A stretch of DNA of 64,000 nt, from contig SEMN01000124.1 of the NCBI GenBank assembly GCA_005408345.1, positions 62,001 to 126,000 of the forward strand, written 5' to 3'. The stretch is from Macquaria australasica (Eukaryota; Chordata; Actinopteri; Centrarchiformes; Percichthyidae). Below the pieces are notes generated by a model. The model saw nothing but the letters and a program-made list of their open reading frames with translations. It was not told the origin of the DNA and did not search any database. Of this stretch, positions 46,901 through 59,392 are shown one piece after another (the first letter of the stretch is position 1; each line of letters begins with the position of its first letter). The translations under genes were made by a program, and so were the position numbers.

Positions 46901-49900
46901 ATTTATATAAGAGGGTACAGACTCCGCAGTGAGTGGATTTTCCCCGGTGCATGTGTGTTGTGTGAAGTCACAGAATCTGAGATCGCATACAGGATCTGTG
47001 CTCAGGCTTTTAAATGTATTAAAGCTCAGATTCATGGGCCAATCATCGGAGCTGCGCCATAGCAGCACACAATTTATCAAACAAGCGATACATCAGGGAG
47101 TGAAAAAGCAAATCACTCACTCACACTTTTCCCACTTACACCTGGTTGTTTCATGGAACTTGTATTCAGATTTGTATCCTAATATAATTTAACTAAACTG
47201 CATTTACATCTTATTGTCAGATCCACAGGCACTCAACTAGATGGAAATCCAGTTGCCATTTTTGTGCATGTAAAATGCAAATCCAGCACCTGACAGCCAA
47301 ACGCTGTCAGGTGCTGGCTCTTTGAGGTCTAACAAATGTGTTGAATGCATTTCCTTCCTCATAAAACATTTGCAAAGCCGATTTTTAAAGTATTTTAAAT
47401 CCAGCATTGTTTACATCCATGTTTACTTGCTAGCACTCTTCTTCTGTGTCTTTGCTGGCGTATTGTTGCATACCTTGGCGTGTTACCGCCACCTGTTGAT
47501 CAGTGGAATAGTGTGAACCATATGCAGAAATGTGAATCGCTCATAGAAAAACAGCTACATAGCGCTACTAAAGGCCAAAAACTCCACAGGGAACCTTTAA
47601 ATGATATAAGTGTCACGTTAGATATGTGTTATGTTAGGAGATGATGCCATTTTCAGCAGATATTAGCTTATTGCAGATATATTGGCTAAACTAGGCTTGA
47701 GGTAATTTAGAAACCATTTAGTGTCACCATTACATAGAGAGTCCCACTCAGTATGTATCTTGGTCACACAAAAAACAAATCTAAAGGAACTGTATCAAGA
47801 TTGTTTTTTATGATGTGTCTTTAGAAAATGACCATTGACTGATGTATTGTCATTGGATTTTTTAAAACTTCCAAATATTGATATCAGTATCGGCCTCACA
47901 AATCCAGTATGTCCTGTACATTGACTCAGCAGCTACAGTGGTTAAACCATGAATGGTCCCCATGCTTGTAATTCTAAAATCTGTGTCTGCTTTTTGAGGA
48001 ATCCTGGACAGCAGCGTCATGAGATGTTATAGAGCGGTGGTTTGGAAAGACTGATGCACTAAAAATTGTATATCATCTGGCTAGAATGCCTTTCAGCCTT
48101 TTTGACCTTTAAACCTCCTGAAGTAGTTCAGTCATGGGCATACCTGCCTTTCTAAGCTGTTCCAGAAGATGCATAAATGGAAAATACACAGTCACATATT
48201 TATATCTACATAATAATGGATGAAAGCCACGGCCTGCATGTTCTTTGACTGTTTATTCTCTGTTTACATTAAGGAACAGACTAAAAGATTGTTTACTTCT
48301 TATATCCGTGTGTCTCTTAGATGGGAAGAAGAATACACTATGAGGATGGATCTGCAACAGAAAATTGCAGACTTGCAAGAGGTAACATTATGTAGGCGTG
48401 TGTGTGTGTGTGTAGGTAGACATGGCTGCAGACCAACAATGCAGTGTGTTTGAACTGAAGGCCTCTTTTAGTCTTTACTTCACATTTGACAGCTTTGAGA
48501 TCAGCCCGAGTCATTAAAACAACCAAATGATACTTCAGCTATGGCTTAGCTAACCTAAAAATACCACGAACATACCATTTCTTGGCTTGTCAACAATAAT
48601 CAGAGTGTTAGAAGTTAAGTAGTTTATTAAACTGATGACATCAGGGAAATTTTGTTTTTAAAGACAGAGTACACTGCAGCTGCTACAGTGGCAGGCTTAA
48701 AGCTGTCACTCTTTTGGCACTGATCCTTTCCTTTGTGCAGCATCTATCACTACTACATTGGTTCAAGTCCTGACTCATACAAAGCTGTTGCAGTCTTTTG
48801 TAATTGGTTTTCTTCACTTTTTAAAGTGCGCAGACCATTCTCATTTAAACGTCATCGAAATCATCTATTTTGAATAAAATAGAACTTTATTTTTTATCTG
48901 ACTGTCACCTGCTGTCAGGTTGGTTGCCATATTTGTGCTTCCTGCAGCTTTGTCTTTATAAACCTGTGACTTCCTGTGTGCATGTGTGTGTGGGTGGGTG
49001 GGTAGGTAGGTGTGTGCACGTGTGTAATGCATACTTTTGTGTTTGAACGCACGAGTACCATTGCCAGGAATCTCTACCTGACCCCATTTAGCAGACAGCA
49101 CCACATTAACAGGAGACCACAAGCAGCAAATCATCTGAGACTGAAAATGGCCTGACCGATATTGGAGCACATATGAATCAAGCCAACAGGGAGAATTATG
49201 ATGCCATCAGACAAATAAAGAGCCAATGTAGGCTTTTATTTTGTTGATGACCTCTGCTTGCATAATGTAATTTCCAGTAAAGACAGAGATGTGTGTGGGC
49301 ACGTTTGCACTTGGTGCTTACATGTACATGTGTGTTCTTTGCGGCTTCCTTTGTGTGTACAGGACCTGCAAGAGAGTGAAGGCTGTCAGGACGAGCTGGC
49401 TCTCAGAGTTCAGCAGCTGAAGGCAGAGCTGGTTCTCTTCAAAGGCCTCATGAGCAATGTGAGCGCAGCACAACCTATACAGTCACATACTAATCATACA
49501 TACTCACAGCTACGCACATTAACGGTAATCATATGCTTCTCAATGGATGGACTGTGGCATTTAACTCTTTAAATAACTAAAGAAAAAATTATGTTATTAT
49601 TTACTTTTAATAAGAAACCCCTTATACAGCGTTCCAAAGTTATAACTAATGACTTGACTTCTGAAAATTCTCAATCAGTTGCGTTTTCAATGTCAGTGGA
49701 CCCTTTACTGATGCTTTATATCAGTAATAAGCCATTAATAACATCTTTGGGTTGCCATGTTTTTTGGCAGGTGTTTATCCTCCTCCAGCTTGTCTTTTTA
49801 TCTAGCTCTTTAATTCATGAGGAAGACCCCTCCAATGGACCGTTTGACCACTTAGCACCTGGAAAAGGGCTGAAGAGCATCGGGTCCCCAGTCCATTTAT

Positions 49901-51716
49901 TAACAACTTATTAACATTTACACCTGCAGACTTGATGGATTATTAAACCCAAACCCTACATGGATTACCACCATTTATACCTGTATTATTATCAAATAGA
50001 AATGCACAAGGCCATGCTGGAGAAGGATATAAAGCAGCCAGAGATGTTTTAATCAGGCAACCCAAAAGTTGTTCTTATTATTTTCTTATTACCAATCTAT
50101 AAAGCATTAGTAATTCATTTATTCATGATTTATTAACATTAATAAAGCAATAGATGGAAGTATTTTTCTGGTAAGTTTTTCCTTCCCTCTGTCTTATCTG
50201 GTTCCCTCCATCCTCTCTGTAGAACTTGTCAGAGTTGGACAGCAAGATCCAAGAGAAAGCCATGAAGGTGGACATGGACATCTGCCGCAGGATCGATATC
50301 ACCGCTCGTCTCTGTGACGTAGCTCAGCAGAGGAACTGTGAAGATGTGATCCAGATGTACCAGGTACCAGGACTACAGCTGACCAGTTAATGTTCTCATC
50401 TCTGGTCCTTTCATTTGTTTGTCTTTCACTTCCTGTGAAAGTTTGTCTTGTACATTGATAGCGGTAGTCTGATAATATTATATCCCTGCAGGTTCCTAAC
50501 AACCAATCATCCCTAAACTGCCGCCGGAAACAAACTCCTCTGTCCTTCAACGGGAGTGAGTGTGAAGATCCCGTCAGCACCTCTGAAAGTGACGGAGGTG
50601 CGGTCAAAGACGAAGAGCACTGCGGCTCATCAGCCAATCAGATCAATGAGGAGATGCAGAGGATGCTGAACCAACTGTGAGTGGTCTGACTTTGAAATAT
50701 GACGAGTATAATGTTAGCATCCTTCAGTCCTGCACTTCCACTAATTATTTTTCAATATGTGTGTGTGTGTGTGTATGCGTGTGCATTTATGTTTGTATTT
50801 TAGGCGGGAATGTGAGTTTGAGGATGATTGTGATAGTCTGGCCTGGGAGGAGACTGAAGAGACGCTGCTTCTTTGGGAGGACTTCCCAGGATGCACTCTG
50901 CCTCCTGACCCCACCCACCCACCAGGAGAGGTAGGCTGTGGTCACATGACGTATTTCAATGAGATCTCTGAGCTCTGGTTTTAAGGAATGGACCTAGACC
51001 TAAATACAGGCGATGGACAAAACAAAGGCAACACCTAGGCATCGTAATTCAATCCAATACAACATACACTGACTTTGTGAAGCTTACAATGCTCAGATTT
51101 GTTGAAAGTACGTGCTTGACTGAGTCAGAGAGGTGTTGATTCAGCTCTGTGGTCATTTTTGAGGATGTGTTGATTTGCATGTATACAGTAGCCTGATAAT
51201 AATTCCCAGGTGCTCCCTACCATAACTGATAGTTGTAATTGGATTACATCCAGACTGTATAATTTCAGTCACAATTTAAGCCTGGATGACCTTCACCCAA
51301 ATCTGCATTTGAATATGATAGCAATGAGAAGGAAAGGAAGTTTTTATACTTTCTGGCGTAATTAAAAACACATTAAAAGAACAAGTGCAACCATAGACCT
51401 GCACACCCTGTTTGTTTTTCCATTACTTTTATAAACCTTTCATGCCTGGCCTTCAGATGCAGTGAATGTCGTATTCAGTCGGTGCTTTTTTATTTATTCT
51501 ATGGACAAAGGACACAGAGAAAGGAGAATTTGTGTGTTTGATCTGGCTCTGCACCTTTTGTCACTCGTCATCCTTCAGACAGCTGCATGTATTGATATTG
51601 TTGGTTTAGATTTCGAGGAAGCTTTTAAAGTGACTCTGACATCATGAGTGGAACTGACGACACTGACCTTCACTGCTCTACTGTGACAGGGACGTTTCAG
51701 GACATTTCTGCACACT

Positions 51717-51755
<39 letters not shown>

Positions 51756-53945
51756 ATACACACAGACATACACAGACACACAGACAGATGCAGTGTCTGG
51801 CCTGTATTGGTGTACAGTGTGTTTGTTTCCAAGAAATGCATGTAGGTATTTGTTTTCATTCACCGGCTGTGTGGTATTTGAACAGTCTGTTGTCCCTTTT
51901 GAAGGGAGGAGCTGCATTAGTCAGTGAAATCTGAGCTGATAGGAGCATAAAGCCAGCTGCACTTTAATAGTCGTGTAACTTCACTTAGTGTCTGATTGTG
52001 GGATGATTAGCACACAAACACATGTTCTGTTTACTGCTAAGAGTCTTTCCATATGTAGACATTCTGACTACAAACATGGGTCACATGGGTCAAAATCTCT
52101 CCTCTCCTTCTCTCCAGCAGGAGGACTGTCTGGAAAAGGTGATTAATGACACAGAATGTCTTTTCAAGTCCCGCGAGAAGGAATACCAAGAGACAATTGA
52201 CCAGATTGAGGTCAGAGACTTGCTCCGTATTATTACATTTCAAATATGTTAAACCATTTCCCTGTTCATATATGTTGCCTGTTTTTTCTTTCTTTTGATG
52301 CTCTGTGTTAGTTGTTTATCCTCATGTCATTTACATTGTGTACTAAGATCCCAATATCACAGTTTTCTTACGTCTAATGCATGTGCCTAAGGTTTGTGCA
52401 GCAGCAAATCCACAAAAGAGTGACACACCATTTTTCTGTTTTTTGAGTTTGATTCGTCCGTCTTTCTTTTAATGGTGCATCATGTTGATTTGATTAATTC
52501 CTCAATCAAGGCTCAAGAGCCCCTTCATGCATTTGTCCCTCCTGTTTTCCTGTTAAATTGCATTGCACTGTTTATTTTCTTTTAATCTCTCATGTGTGTA
52601 ATCAAACATCTCTAGAAATGATTCTTTACAGCCATGTGAAGCTTAGCAACAGTAATTTGCCCTGCACGTAGCCAGGACCTCATAGTTGTGCAGAAGTAAA
52701 CAAACCTTTTCATGGTAAACACACATGAAGCATTTGTAATTTCACTTAATTTTTTGGGACTATGTCTGACTGCATGTTTTGTGACTGCAGCTGGAACTGG
52801 CCACAGCAAAGAGTGACATGAACCGACACCTGCACGAGTACATGGAGATGTGCTCGATGAAGAGAGGCCTCGATGTCCAGATGGAGACCTGCAGGAGACT
52901 CATCACACAGAGTGGAGACAGGTGACACACACTCAGACTGGCTTTCAGTCTACATTATCTATCTGCCAGCTCTGTCTTTGTTTTTCTTTTGGTAACGCTT
53001 TGTTTTACAGGTCCTTTAAGACCCCCTATAGTATTTATAAGCAGGATACAAACATTTAATAAATGGTTTATAACACAATATAATGTAGTTGTACGCAGCT
53101 ATGAGGACATTTGTAAGTGTTTATGAACGTACAGTATTTGTCAACAATTATAACTTCTCCAATGTAGTCATATTTTATATTGTCATTCATTATCTGTGTA
53201 TACACCAGCCTCCACTTAGGGGGTTAAATTATATCTGCTTACAACTACAATATAGTGTGTTATAAACCATTTATTAAATGTTTATATAATGCGTATAAAT
53301 GCTAAATTGTGGGACTTCAAATAAAGTGTTGCCTTTCCTAGAAAGAACTATGTGATTTGGTGCTAATTATAGGTGAAATATAGACAAGTTCTGAAACCGT
53401 TATTTCAACCTGGTTAGTTGTGTTGAGTTTATTAGCAGTTGTTGATTTACAGAGGAATTTCCTTGAAAGAACTGCTCCATTTAAACCCAAGAAATGAATC
53501 ATTTATTATTTTAAAACTTTATTCTTCTACAAATATTCTTCTACAAATATGTTTTTCCATGTTCACCTGACCTGCTGTGCACTGAATAAAAGACTAGTTT
53601 GTCAGCAATTATTTGAAAATATACCAGCTGAACACTGTCTGTATTTCCCTGTAATTTATGCCAATTTAAATCGTTTCTTTTCAGGAACTTTCCTAACAAT
53701 TTACAATATAGAAGTATACAAGTGTTACTTTTCTTTTTCCAGTACCGCTTTAAAAAAGAACGGAAGAGAGTAACACGTGAAGAATCTGTTAAATGTTTGC
53801 ATTTCTTCATTTTCCAGCATGTGTTTCTGTTTCTGTTTCTCACAGTGACTCTGCAACACCTGCGTCCACTGAGGACAGCGACCAGAGAGAAAGCGACAAG
53901 TCTTCAGCATCTCCACCTTCTTCCTCGAGCGCCAGGAGATCTTGA
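43950..53945 (+). CDS. iffo1: IFFO1, intermediate filament family orphan 1
   Basis: Nuclear-matrix protein of the intermediate filament superfamily, reported to bind lamin A/C and XRCC4 and to limit movement of broken DNA ends. Nine exons join in frame to 625 residues: 43950-44893, 48321-48381, 49363-49458, 50223-50363, 50492-50676, 50804-50930, 52118-52210, 52791-52921, 53846-53945. The head is rich in Pro, Gln, Ser and His. The rod begins MALRNDLGSN and continues SVLKTLNLRFRCFLAKVHELE, the coil 1A signature. A Ser/Thr/Pro-rich insert follows, then [26 protein letters not shown] and KVKRERDEYKRRWEEEY. Exon 4 holds the nearly invariant KAMKVDMDICRRIDIT and CDVAQQRNCEDVIQMYQ. The tail ends SSSSARRS. 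Intron 1 is about 3.4 kb. Exon 7 begins at a CAGCAG, so acceptor choice could add or drop one Gln. Confidence 0.95.
45500..45670. repeat. Dispersed repeat copy 3 of a three-copy family
   Basis: AATGATTAGTCGATTATCG, then ACCTTGGGCTTCAGGAAATT and GTTTTCTGACATTTCATAG, matching the phrases of the copies at 18180 and 22600. It lies in iffo1 intron 1. Confidence 0.55.
47283..47317. repeat. Perfect 14-bp inverted repeat with 7-nt loop
   Basis: CCAGCACCTGACAG at 47283-47296, a seven-base loop, then CTGTCAGGTGCTGG at 47304-47317, an exact reverse complement. It lies in iffo1 intron 1. A stem this short does not fit a microRNA precursor. Confidence 0.9.
51719..51785 (+). repeat. (CA)n and CAGACA microsatellite
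   Basis: Perfect CA repeats followed by imperfect CACATACACAGACA units in an iffo1 intron. Confidence 0.9.
52991..53333. mobile_element. Fold-back MITE in iffo1 intron 8
   Basis: The left end GGTAACGCTTTGTTTTA matches the reverse complement of the right end, AATAAAGTGTTGCC, as imperfect terminal inverted repeats. Inside, AACATTTAATAAATGGTTTATAACAC pairs with a downstream GTGTTATAAACCATTTATTAAATG segment (each given here in part), so the roughly 343-base element is largely one long palindrome. There is no coding capacity. It belongs to a non-autonomous DNA transposon type that is common in fish; the superfamily was not determined and a clear target-site duplication was not found. Confidence 0.75.
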
Positions 53946-56720
53946 CACTTCCTCACTCTGGCAGCAATGGGGGCTGTGGTCATGTAACCTCCACTGCATC
54001 CAGCTACAGTACCACACCAACGCAATACACACCTGTAACTATGGCAACACCATGTTTACATACGAGCCACTTCATTTACTGACTCACGTTGTTTATTCTT
54101 CCTGCTGTGCACACAAGTCAGCTTTGGTCTAAGGAGGAGACTTTGAGAACTGAAGCTGTGACCAGGTAGCAGAGCTGGATTTGGACATCCACGCAGATGT
54201 CACTGCCCTGTAGAGGGGAGAGGTCTTCTTGTAGTTTGACCTTGTCACCTTGTGGTTGACAGCAGTAGTTAAGAAACCAAATCTTATAATGGATTGTCCT
54301 GTGAAGATTCAGAAGGTTGAAGATCCTGAATTTATTGTAAGTACCTGGGCTCCTTGTAGTGTGGTGAGGCAGTGCAGTGCTGTAGGCTACAGGAATAGTA
54401 GCATGGCTTATTCACTCCGCACACTATAAAAAACACTTTATAAACTGGGCATCTGAAGCTAATCAAGCAAATACCTGTTGTAAGGTCACTAGAACCTCAT
54501 AAAGTCCACTCCACATACATTTACAGGCCTATAATTTACCTTCTACCAGTAAACAAACAAACAAAAGAGGGTAGTGGGAGTCTTAAAGTACTGTAACACA
54601 GGTCATCCTGGAGTTATATATATATCCTGGAGTGTATTTCTGAGTTTGATTGGGCTTGATGAGCTTGAGTCTTTAAAGTCTAATAAGATGTCATGATTCA
54701 GCATTTTACTGCCTTACAGCTGCAGATCCAGAGCTTGCTTTGTATCTGCATAGCAACAGATTAAACCACAGGCAAAGCAAACCTTAAGTCATAAACAAAT
54801 CATAACATCTGTGCTTTATTTAGCAAAACATAAAGCAGAAAAAACAAAAACAAAACAAAAACAAACAAAAACAAAACATTAGCTGTGCGCAGCAGAGTTG
54901 TGTCTCTGAATACCAACATGCCTCCTCCCACTAGCCAGTATAAATTAGGTATGTATTGGTCTTGGGGGTCTGTCATTATGACAGACAAAAATAGCTCATC
55001 GTGTCATGTAGATTTTAATAGTACTTACAACACTGGCAGGAACTATCAGCAACATTTTGTTGTCAGGCTTAGGAAGTGCAAACCACACCAACATTGCAAC
55101 CCTCGTACACAGAGAAATCCATCCTAGAATAGGCAGCAACATTTTTAAGGAAAGTTAGAACATGGTGTTCTAGGTAATTAGGTACAGTAATTTACAACAT
55201 TTCATAACAACAAAACCCAAACATCTGAAATGGATTGAACATCGCAGATAAAACTGTTTGAGGTGTGTATTTTCTATTAATGGTGCTTCATTAGAAACCT
55301 AAAGTTCCAGGTGACCACAGTTCAGGAAGTTGATTAAGGGAAGCATGTTAGTTTTTAGTTTTAAATGTAGCCTCTTGAAGCTGATCTGGAGTCAGTGTTG
55401 GCTCTTCATTCTGCCCTCTGTGTCACTGACAGACAAGAAGAGAACTGTTTCATAAAGTGCACTGACACCCAAATGTTGTGTAGCTGTTACTAATCAGTTA
55501 TATTTTTCTTGGCAGAAGTGTTTAGATTAGAGTCAGGTCCTGTGTTGTTCGAGGCAGAGCTGCATGGTTGAGCAGGATCACTTTAAGGATTGTAAAAGAC
55601 GAACAAAAAGATGGTCATTAAATAATGTAAGTCAGCCGCTGAGTGCCAAAAAAAAATGAACATGGTCAGATTGTGAATCAACAGGAAATTGCTGGGGGGA
55701 AAAAGAATGACTAAATATAGCTGCTGAAGCTATTTCACCAAGGTGCTTGTATATAACGAAACCTATTTTTGAGCCTGTAAACATTTGCACATAGAAAGGA
55801 AGAGCAAAGCAAAAATGTATATGAAACAATCAGCACTATTACTTGTAAAACATGTAACAAAAAATGTTGACACGCTGGAAATAGAAAACTATATTTCTTC
55901 TCTTCATATCTCCTCATCTTTGACATGTTGCAGGTGGGGTACTAGAATAATAAATTTAACTGAACTCATACCTCATTTTTACTTTATTTATGTTTTTTGG
56001 GCACATTTAACCATGAACTTTGACACATTGCTACAGTAAAACATATATTAGCATACTGCTGCAAATCGTCACTGTCAGGGGAACACCCCCTGCTCTACTA
56101 TCAGACACTGTCGTCTAAATATAGTCCTGGCTGTAGTTTCTTCTGTGTGGTTGAACCAGGTGAAATTTATTTCTTCTGCTTCTACTGTAACTCGCACTTC
56201 GAGACTTTGTTTCAATAATAAAGACGGTAGGAGGTCTGATTTGAAGCTTATGTAAGCTCATGCATGTGCGGCTGTTGGAATCAGCTGAATGCTGTTTGCA
56301 GTGTTTCACTACTGTTTGACAATAGAAGGAGGATGTCAGATAAATTATGTGAGACATGAAACACACCATTTCCCTTTGTATAGGTTTACTTTCACGCACT
56401 GAGTGAGTCTCTATGTATGCATGTGCCAGTGTGTATGTTTTTGGGTGTTATGTCTGTATAGTGAGTGTTTTTAAAAAGACTTTTACTGGGGCAAATGAAC
56501 AACACGAAGAAGAAGGAAACATATCGAGTCTAATTTGATATTTTCTCTGTGTTTAGCAGTTTAACTTTACAAGAGAAATTTGAGACTGAGCTGTCTTTTG
56601 ACATTGATCACCTCGAAAATTGTAAATATTTAAATCAAATGACAATGGAGTTCTTTCTTTCCATTGACTCTTTCTTTATGAGTGTATGTGGTTGCCAAAT
56701 AAAGTCAATTTAAAAATAAC
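53946..56720 (+). other. Probable long iffo1 3' UTR
   Basis: No exon of another gene was seen. AATAAA occurs at 56217-56222 and 56698-56703; the latter sits in a plausible context for a distal iffo1 poly(A) site. The extent is inferred. Confidence 0.4.
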
Positions 56721-56749
56721 TCAAGTAAAAAACCAAAACTACTGAAATA

Positions 56750-57420
56750 CAAATGCTTTAGCGAAATGACTGTACGATGGCTTTGATAATATATGTGTAA
56801 AGGAATTATAGCTTTATACTTGTGTTCAAAGACTGCAAAAGAAGAATGTCCACAGTTACACATCTGTAAACAAACTTTGAATTACTCTATTTAGCTTTTC
56901 AATGGAAATTATGGCAGTTAATGGCAAAAAGGGGTGTTTTTTGTCATTTCTTCCATGTCTTTACAGAGGGGAAAGCCTCAAAATATTTTGATTCAGTCTG
57001 TGTCACATAACAATTTGATGATAATCCTGAGTATTGGTTGAGTACTCCAGATGTGTTTCTATGCAGCTTTAAACATCAAGACAGTAATGTAGGCTAAAAA
57101 GAAGCTTCACTGCGTGTAAAGAGAGACTGAAAGAATAAAGATGCAACTGAGCAACACAATTATGTGTGATTATTTGTAAAACACATACAACATGTTTCCG
57201 TTCAGCCTTTTCTATCCAACTTAAAATTCAAGGGTCAACAACAACAAATGGAGGTGAATGGAATTTTATTTGTTGTGCTCACAACAGTACACATTAGATT
57301 TAAACTAACCAGCAACAGCATCTCTTTCTCTTATACTCTGGTTAATTGTCAACAGTTTTCAATGACACAACGAACTACAGAAGAAATAGTCCCTATGACA
57401 AACGGTGAGGTCTGTGGATT
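56750..57420. other. Intergenic spacer iffo1-ltbr, first part
   Basis: AT-rich sequence with no recognised exon, RNA gene or repeat. Confidence 0.5.
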
Positions 57421-57429
57421 GTCCAGAGT

Positions 57430-57870
57430 ATCAAGGTTCAAGGTTCAGCTTTATTGTCAATATACAACACAGGATTCCACAATGAAATGCGGTTGAAGCC
57501 CCCTCCATGCTACACACACATACATATATACACATAAATGTATAAACAAATATTCACATTTTTAAATTAGATTAGAAACAATTCAAATATATAAAAGTAG
57601 CACTAACAGAAGGAATAAAAGGAAAACTAAATTATATTTACAAGAAAGATATACAGTTACGTATACACAGAAAATATGTACAGTATGTGCAATATCAGTG
57701 TGATATGAGTAGTATAAGTTATAGTGCAAACAGGTTATAGAGGGAATGAGGTATAGTGCAAACAGTAGTGGAATGATAATGTGCAAAACCAGTGTAACAG
57801 ATATTTCCATGAAAAAAAAAAAAGAGTTTATAAGAGTCATTGATTCACGGTGGACTGCGGGGGATGAGGT
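57430..57870. repeat. Dispersed repeat with internal TAGTGCAAAC units
   Basis: Starts AAGGTTCAAGGTTCAGC and TTTATTGTCAATATACAA, then GGATTCCACAATGAAATGCG, and later has repeated TATAGTGCAAACAG units and an A run. I recall this arrangement from fish dispersed repeats with 5' TTTATTGTCA; class not assigned. Confidence 0.5.
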
Positions 57871-58019
57871 GGAGGACACTGTTTTTGGAAAGACATGTTA
57901 CTATTGATACTATTGAACACTACAAATGAAACTCTCCATTGTGTTGGGTTTGTGATAGAAATCTCACAATGGGTTTTCTCAAAACTTAGGCGAATAAAAC
58001 TAAAACTATCTACAGAGGA

Positions 58020-58650
58020 GGAGATTAACTAAGTATATTCACTCGACGTACTTAAATTGTCAAGTACAATTTTGAGGTATTTCCATTTTATGCAACACTT
58101 CTATTCCACTACTTTTCAGAGGGAAATGTACTTTGTACTTTTTATTCCACTATTTATTTGACATCTATTAGTTACTAGTTACTTTTCAGATTAAGATTTT
58201 CATCATATCAGATTTCTTGTTTAAGACTGAACTAGTGGCTCCCAACATTTTTAAAAACTGTCTGGTGTCTGGTGTGGACCTCTTTGTCACAGGTTTCAGA
58301 TGTCTATCAGTTGTTATCAGTTACCAACAAAGAGACATTTCCCATCTTCTCTGATGGATCATTTAGATAATCTTTCGAGGCTCTTGCACTCTCACGGACC
58401 ACCGGACTAAACTACCTAACTGTATATAAAGTAGTGAAAATTAGCTCCACCACGACCAGCTGCAATATGATAATATATTCGTCACAGGGGCCATTCTGCT
58501 ACAGGACGAGTACTTTTACTTTGACACTTATAGTATATTTAGCTGATAACATTTGTGTGCATTTAATCAAATAGGATGTTGAATGCAGGACTTAAACTTT
58601 TTACATGAATCAATACTTTCACTGACTATCTGCATGCCTAAATATTGTGA
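58020..58650. repeat. Dispersed percomorph-type repeat
   Basis: Contains GAGGTATTTCCATTTTATGC, TTCTATTCCACTACTTTTCAG, AGGGAAATGTACTTTG and TAGTTACTAGTTACTTTTCAG, then ACTTTTACTTTGACACTTATA. A related fragment occurs in the ltbr intron at about 60715-60860 (AAATCCTTTACTTC, AGTCCTGCATTAAG). Confidence 0.6.
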
Positions 58651-58659
58651 GTGTTTTAT

Positions 58660-59390
58660 ATATATATATTTTTATTTTGGGTGAACTGACAGTTCAGATC
58701 CCATTATATACTAATAATAATGTCCTTCCTCTTCAGCTAAAGAAAACTTACAATGTGTAGAAAATCTAATTAAATGCACTCAAATATGATAACACAAATA
58801 TGAAATATTCAGATCGGAATCATAATTGTCACTAACAAAAAGATCTGCTCCCCCATCATGTTGTTGACATCAGTTAAGATCGTTTCTTTGGTTCATTCTT
58901 CGTCAAATCTTAGAGTTTGCATGGAAAGTGGTGAGGCTTTGATGCAGAAACGTTAGTCAGAGTGCTGATGGGTCTGTGTGTGAGAGCTGAACGTGTGAAC
59001 AGGACGGCAGCAGAATGGTAGAGCTCAGTGGGCGGAGGGAGACAGGAAGGCAGGAAGATGTAACCAGGTAAGGAAACACTGACACAGAGGATGGGTAGAG
59101 TGAGTGAGAGGACAGAGAGAAAGGAAGAGACAGAGTCACACCTTAAGGAAGTTAACAAAACAATACAAAAGACGCATCATATTGAAGGTAAAAATTATTG
59201 TTTTTTTGTTACATTTCCATTACATTTTAATGTCACACCTTATTTATGATGTGAGAAACTTTGCCGGTGAACTAAACTTTAACGTGCCCTGCCTTTCAAT
59301 GAGGTGTTTTTAGCTGACCACCTGATATCTGGCACTTACAATAATAATAATATATAAAAATATATAATATTTTCTTTATGTCTCTCCATA
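58660..59390. other. Upstream region of the ltbr-like gene
   Basis: No coding exon seen. The ltbr start codon sits one base after an acceptor (CTCCATAG), so an untranslated exon should lie here. TTGAAG followed by GTAAAA near 59188 is one possible donor, unproven. Confidence 0.4.
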
Positions 59391-59392
59391 GG

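Noticed and set aside
47283..47317. Hairpin as a microRNA precursor
   Set aside because: The stem is only 14 bp with a 7-nt loop and no pairing beyond it; a precursor needs a much longer arm.
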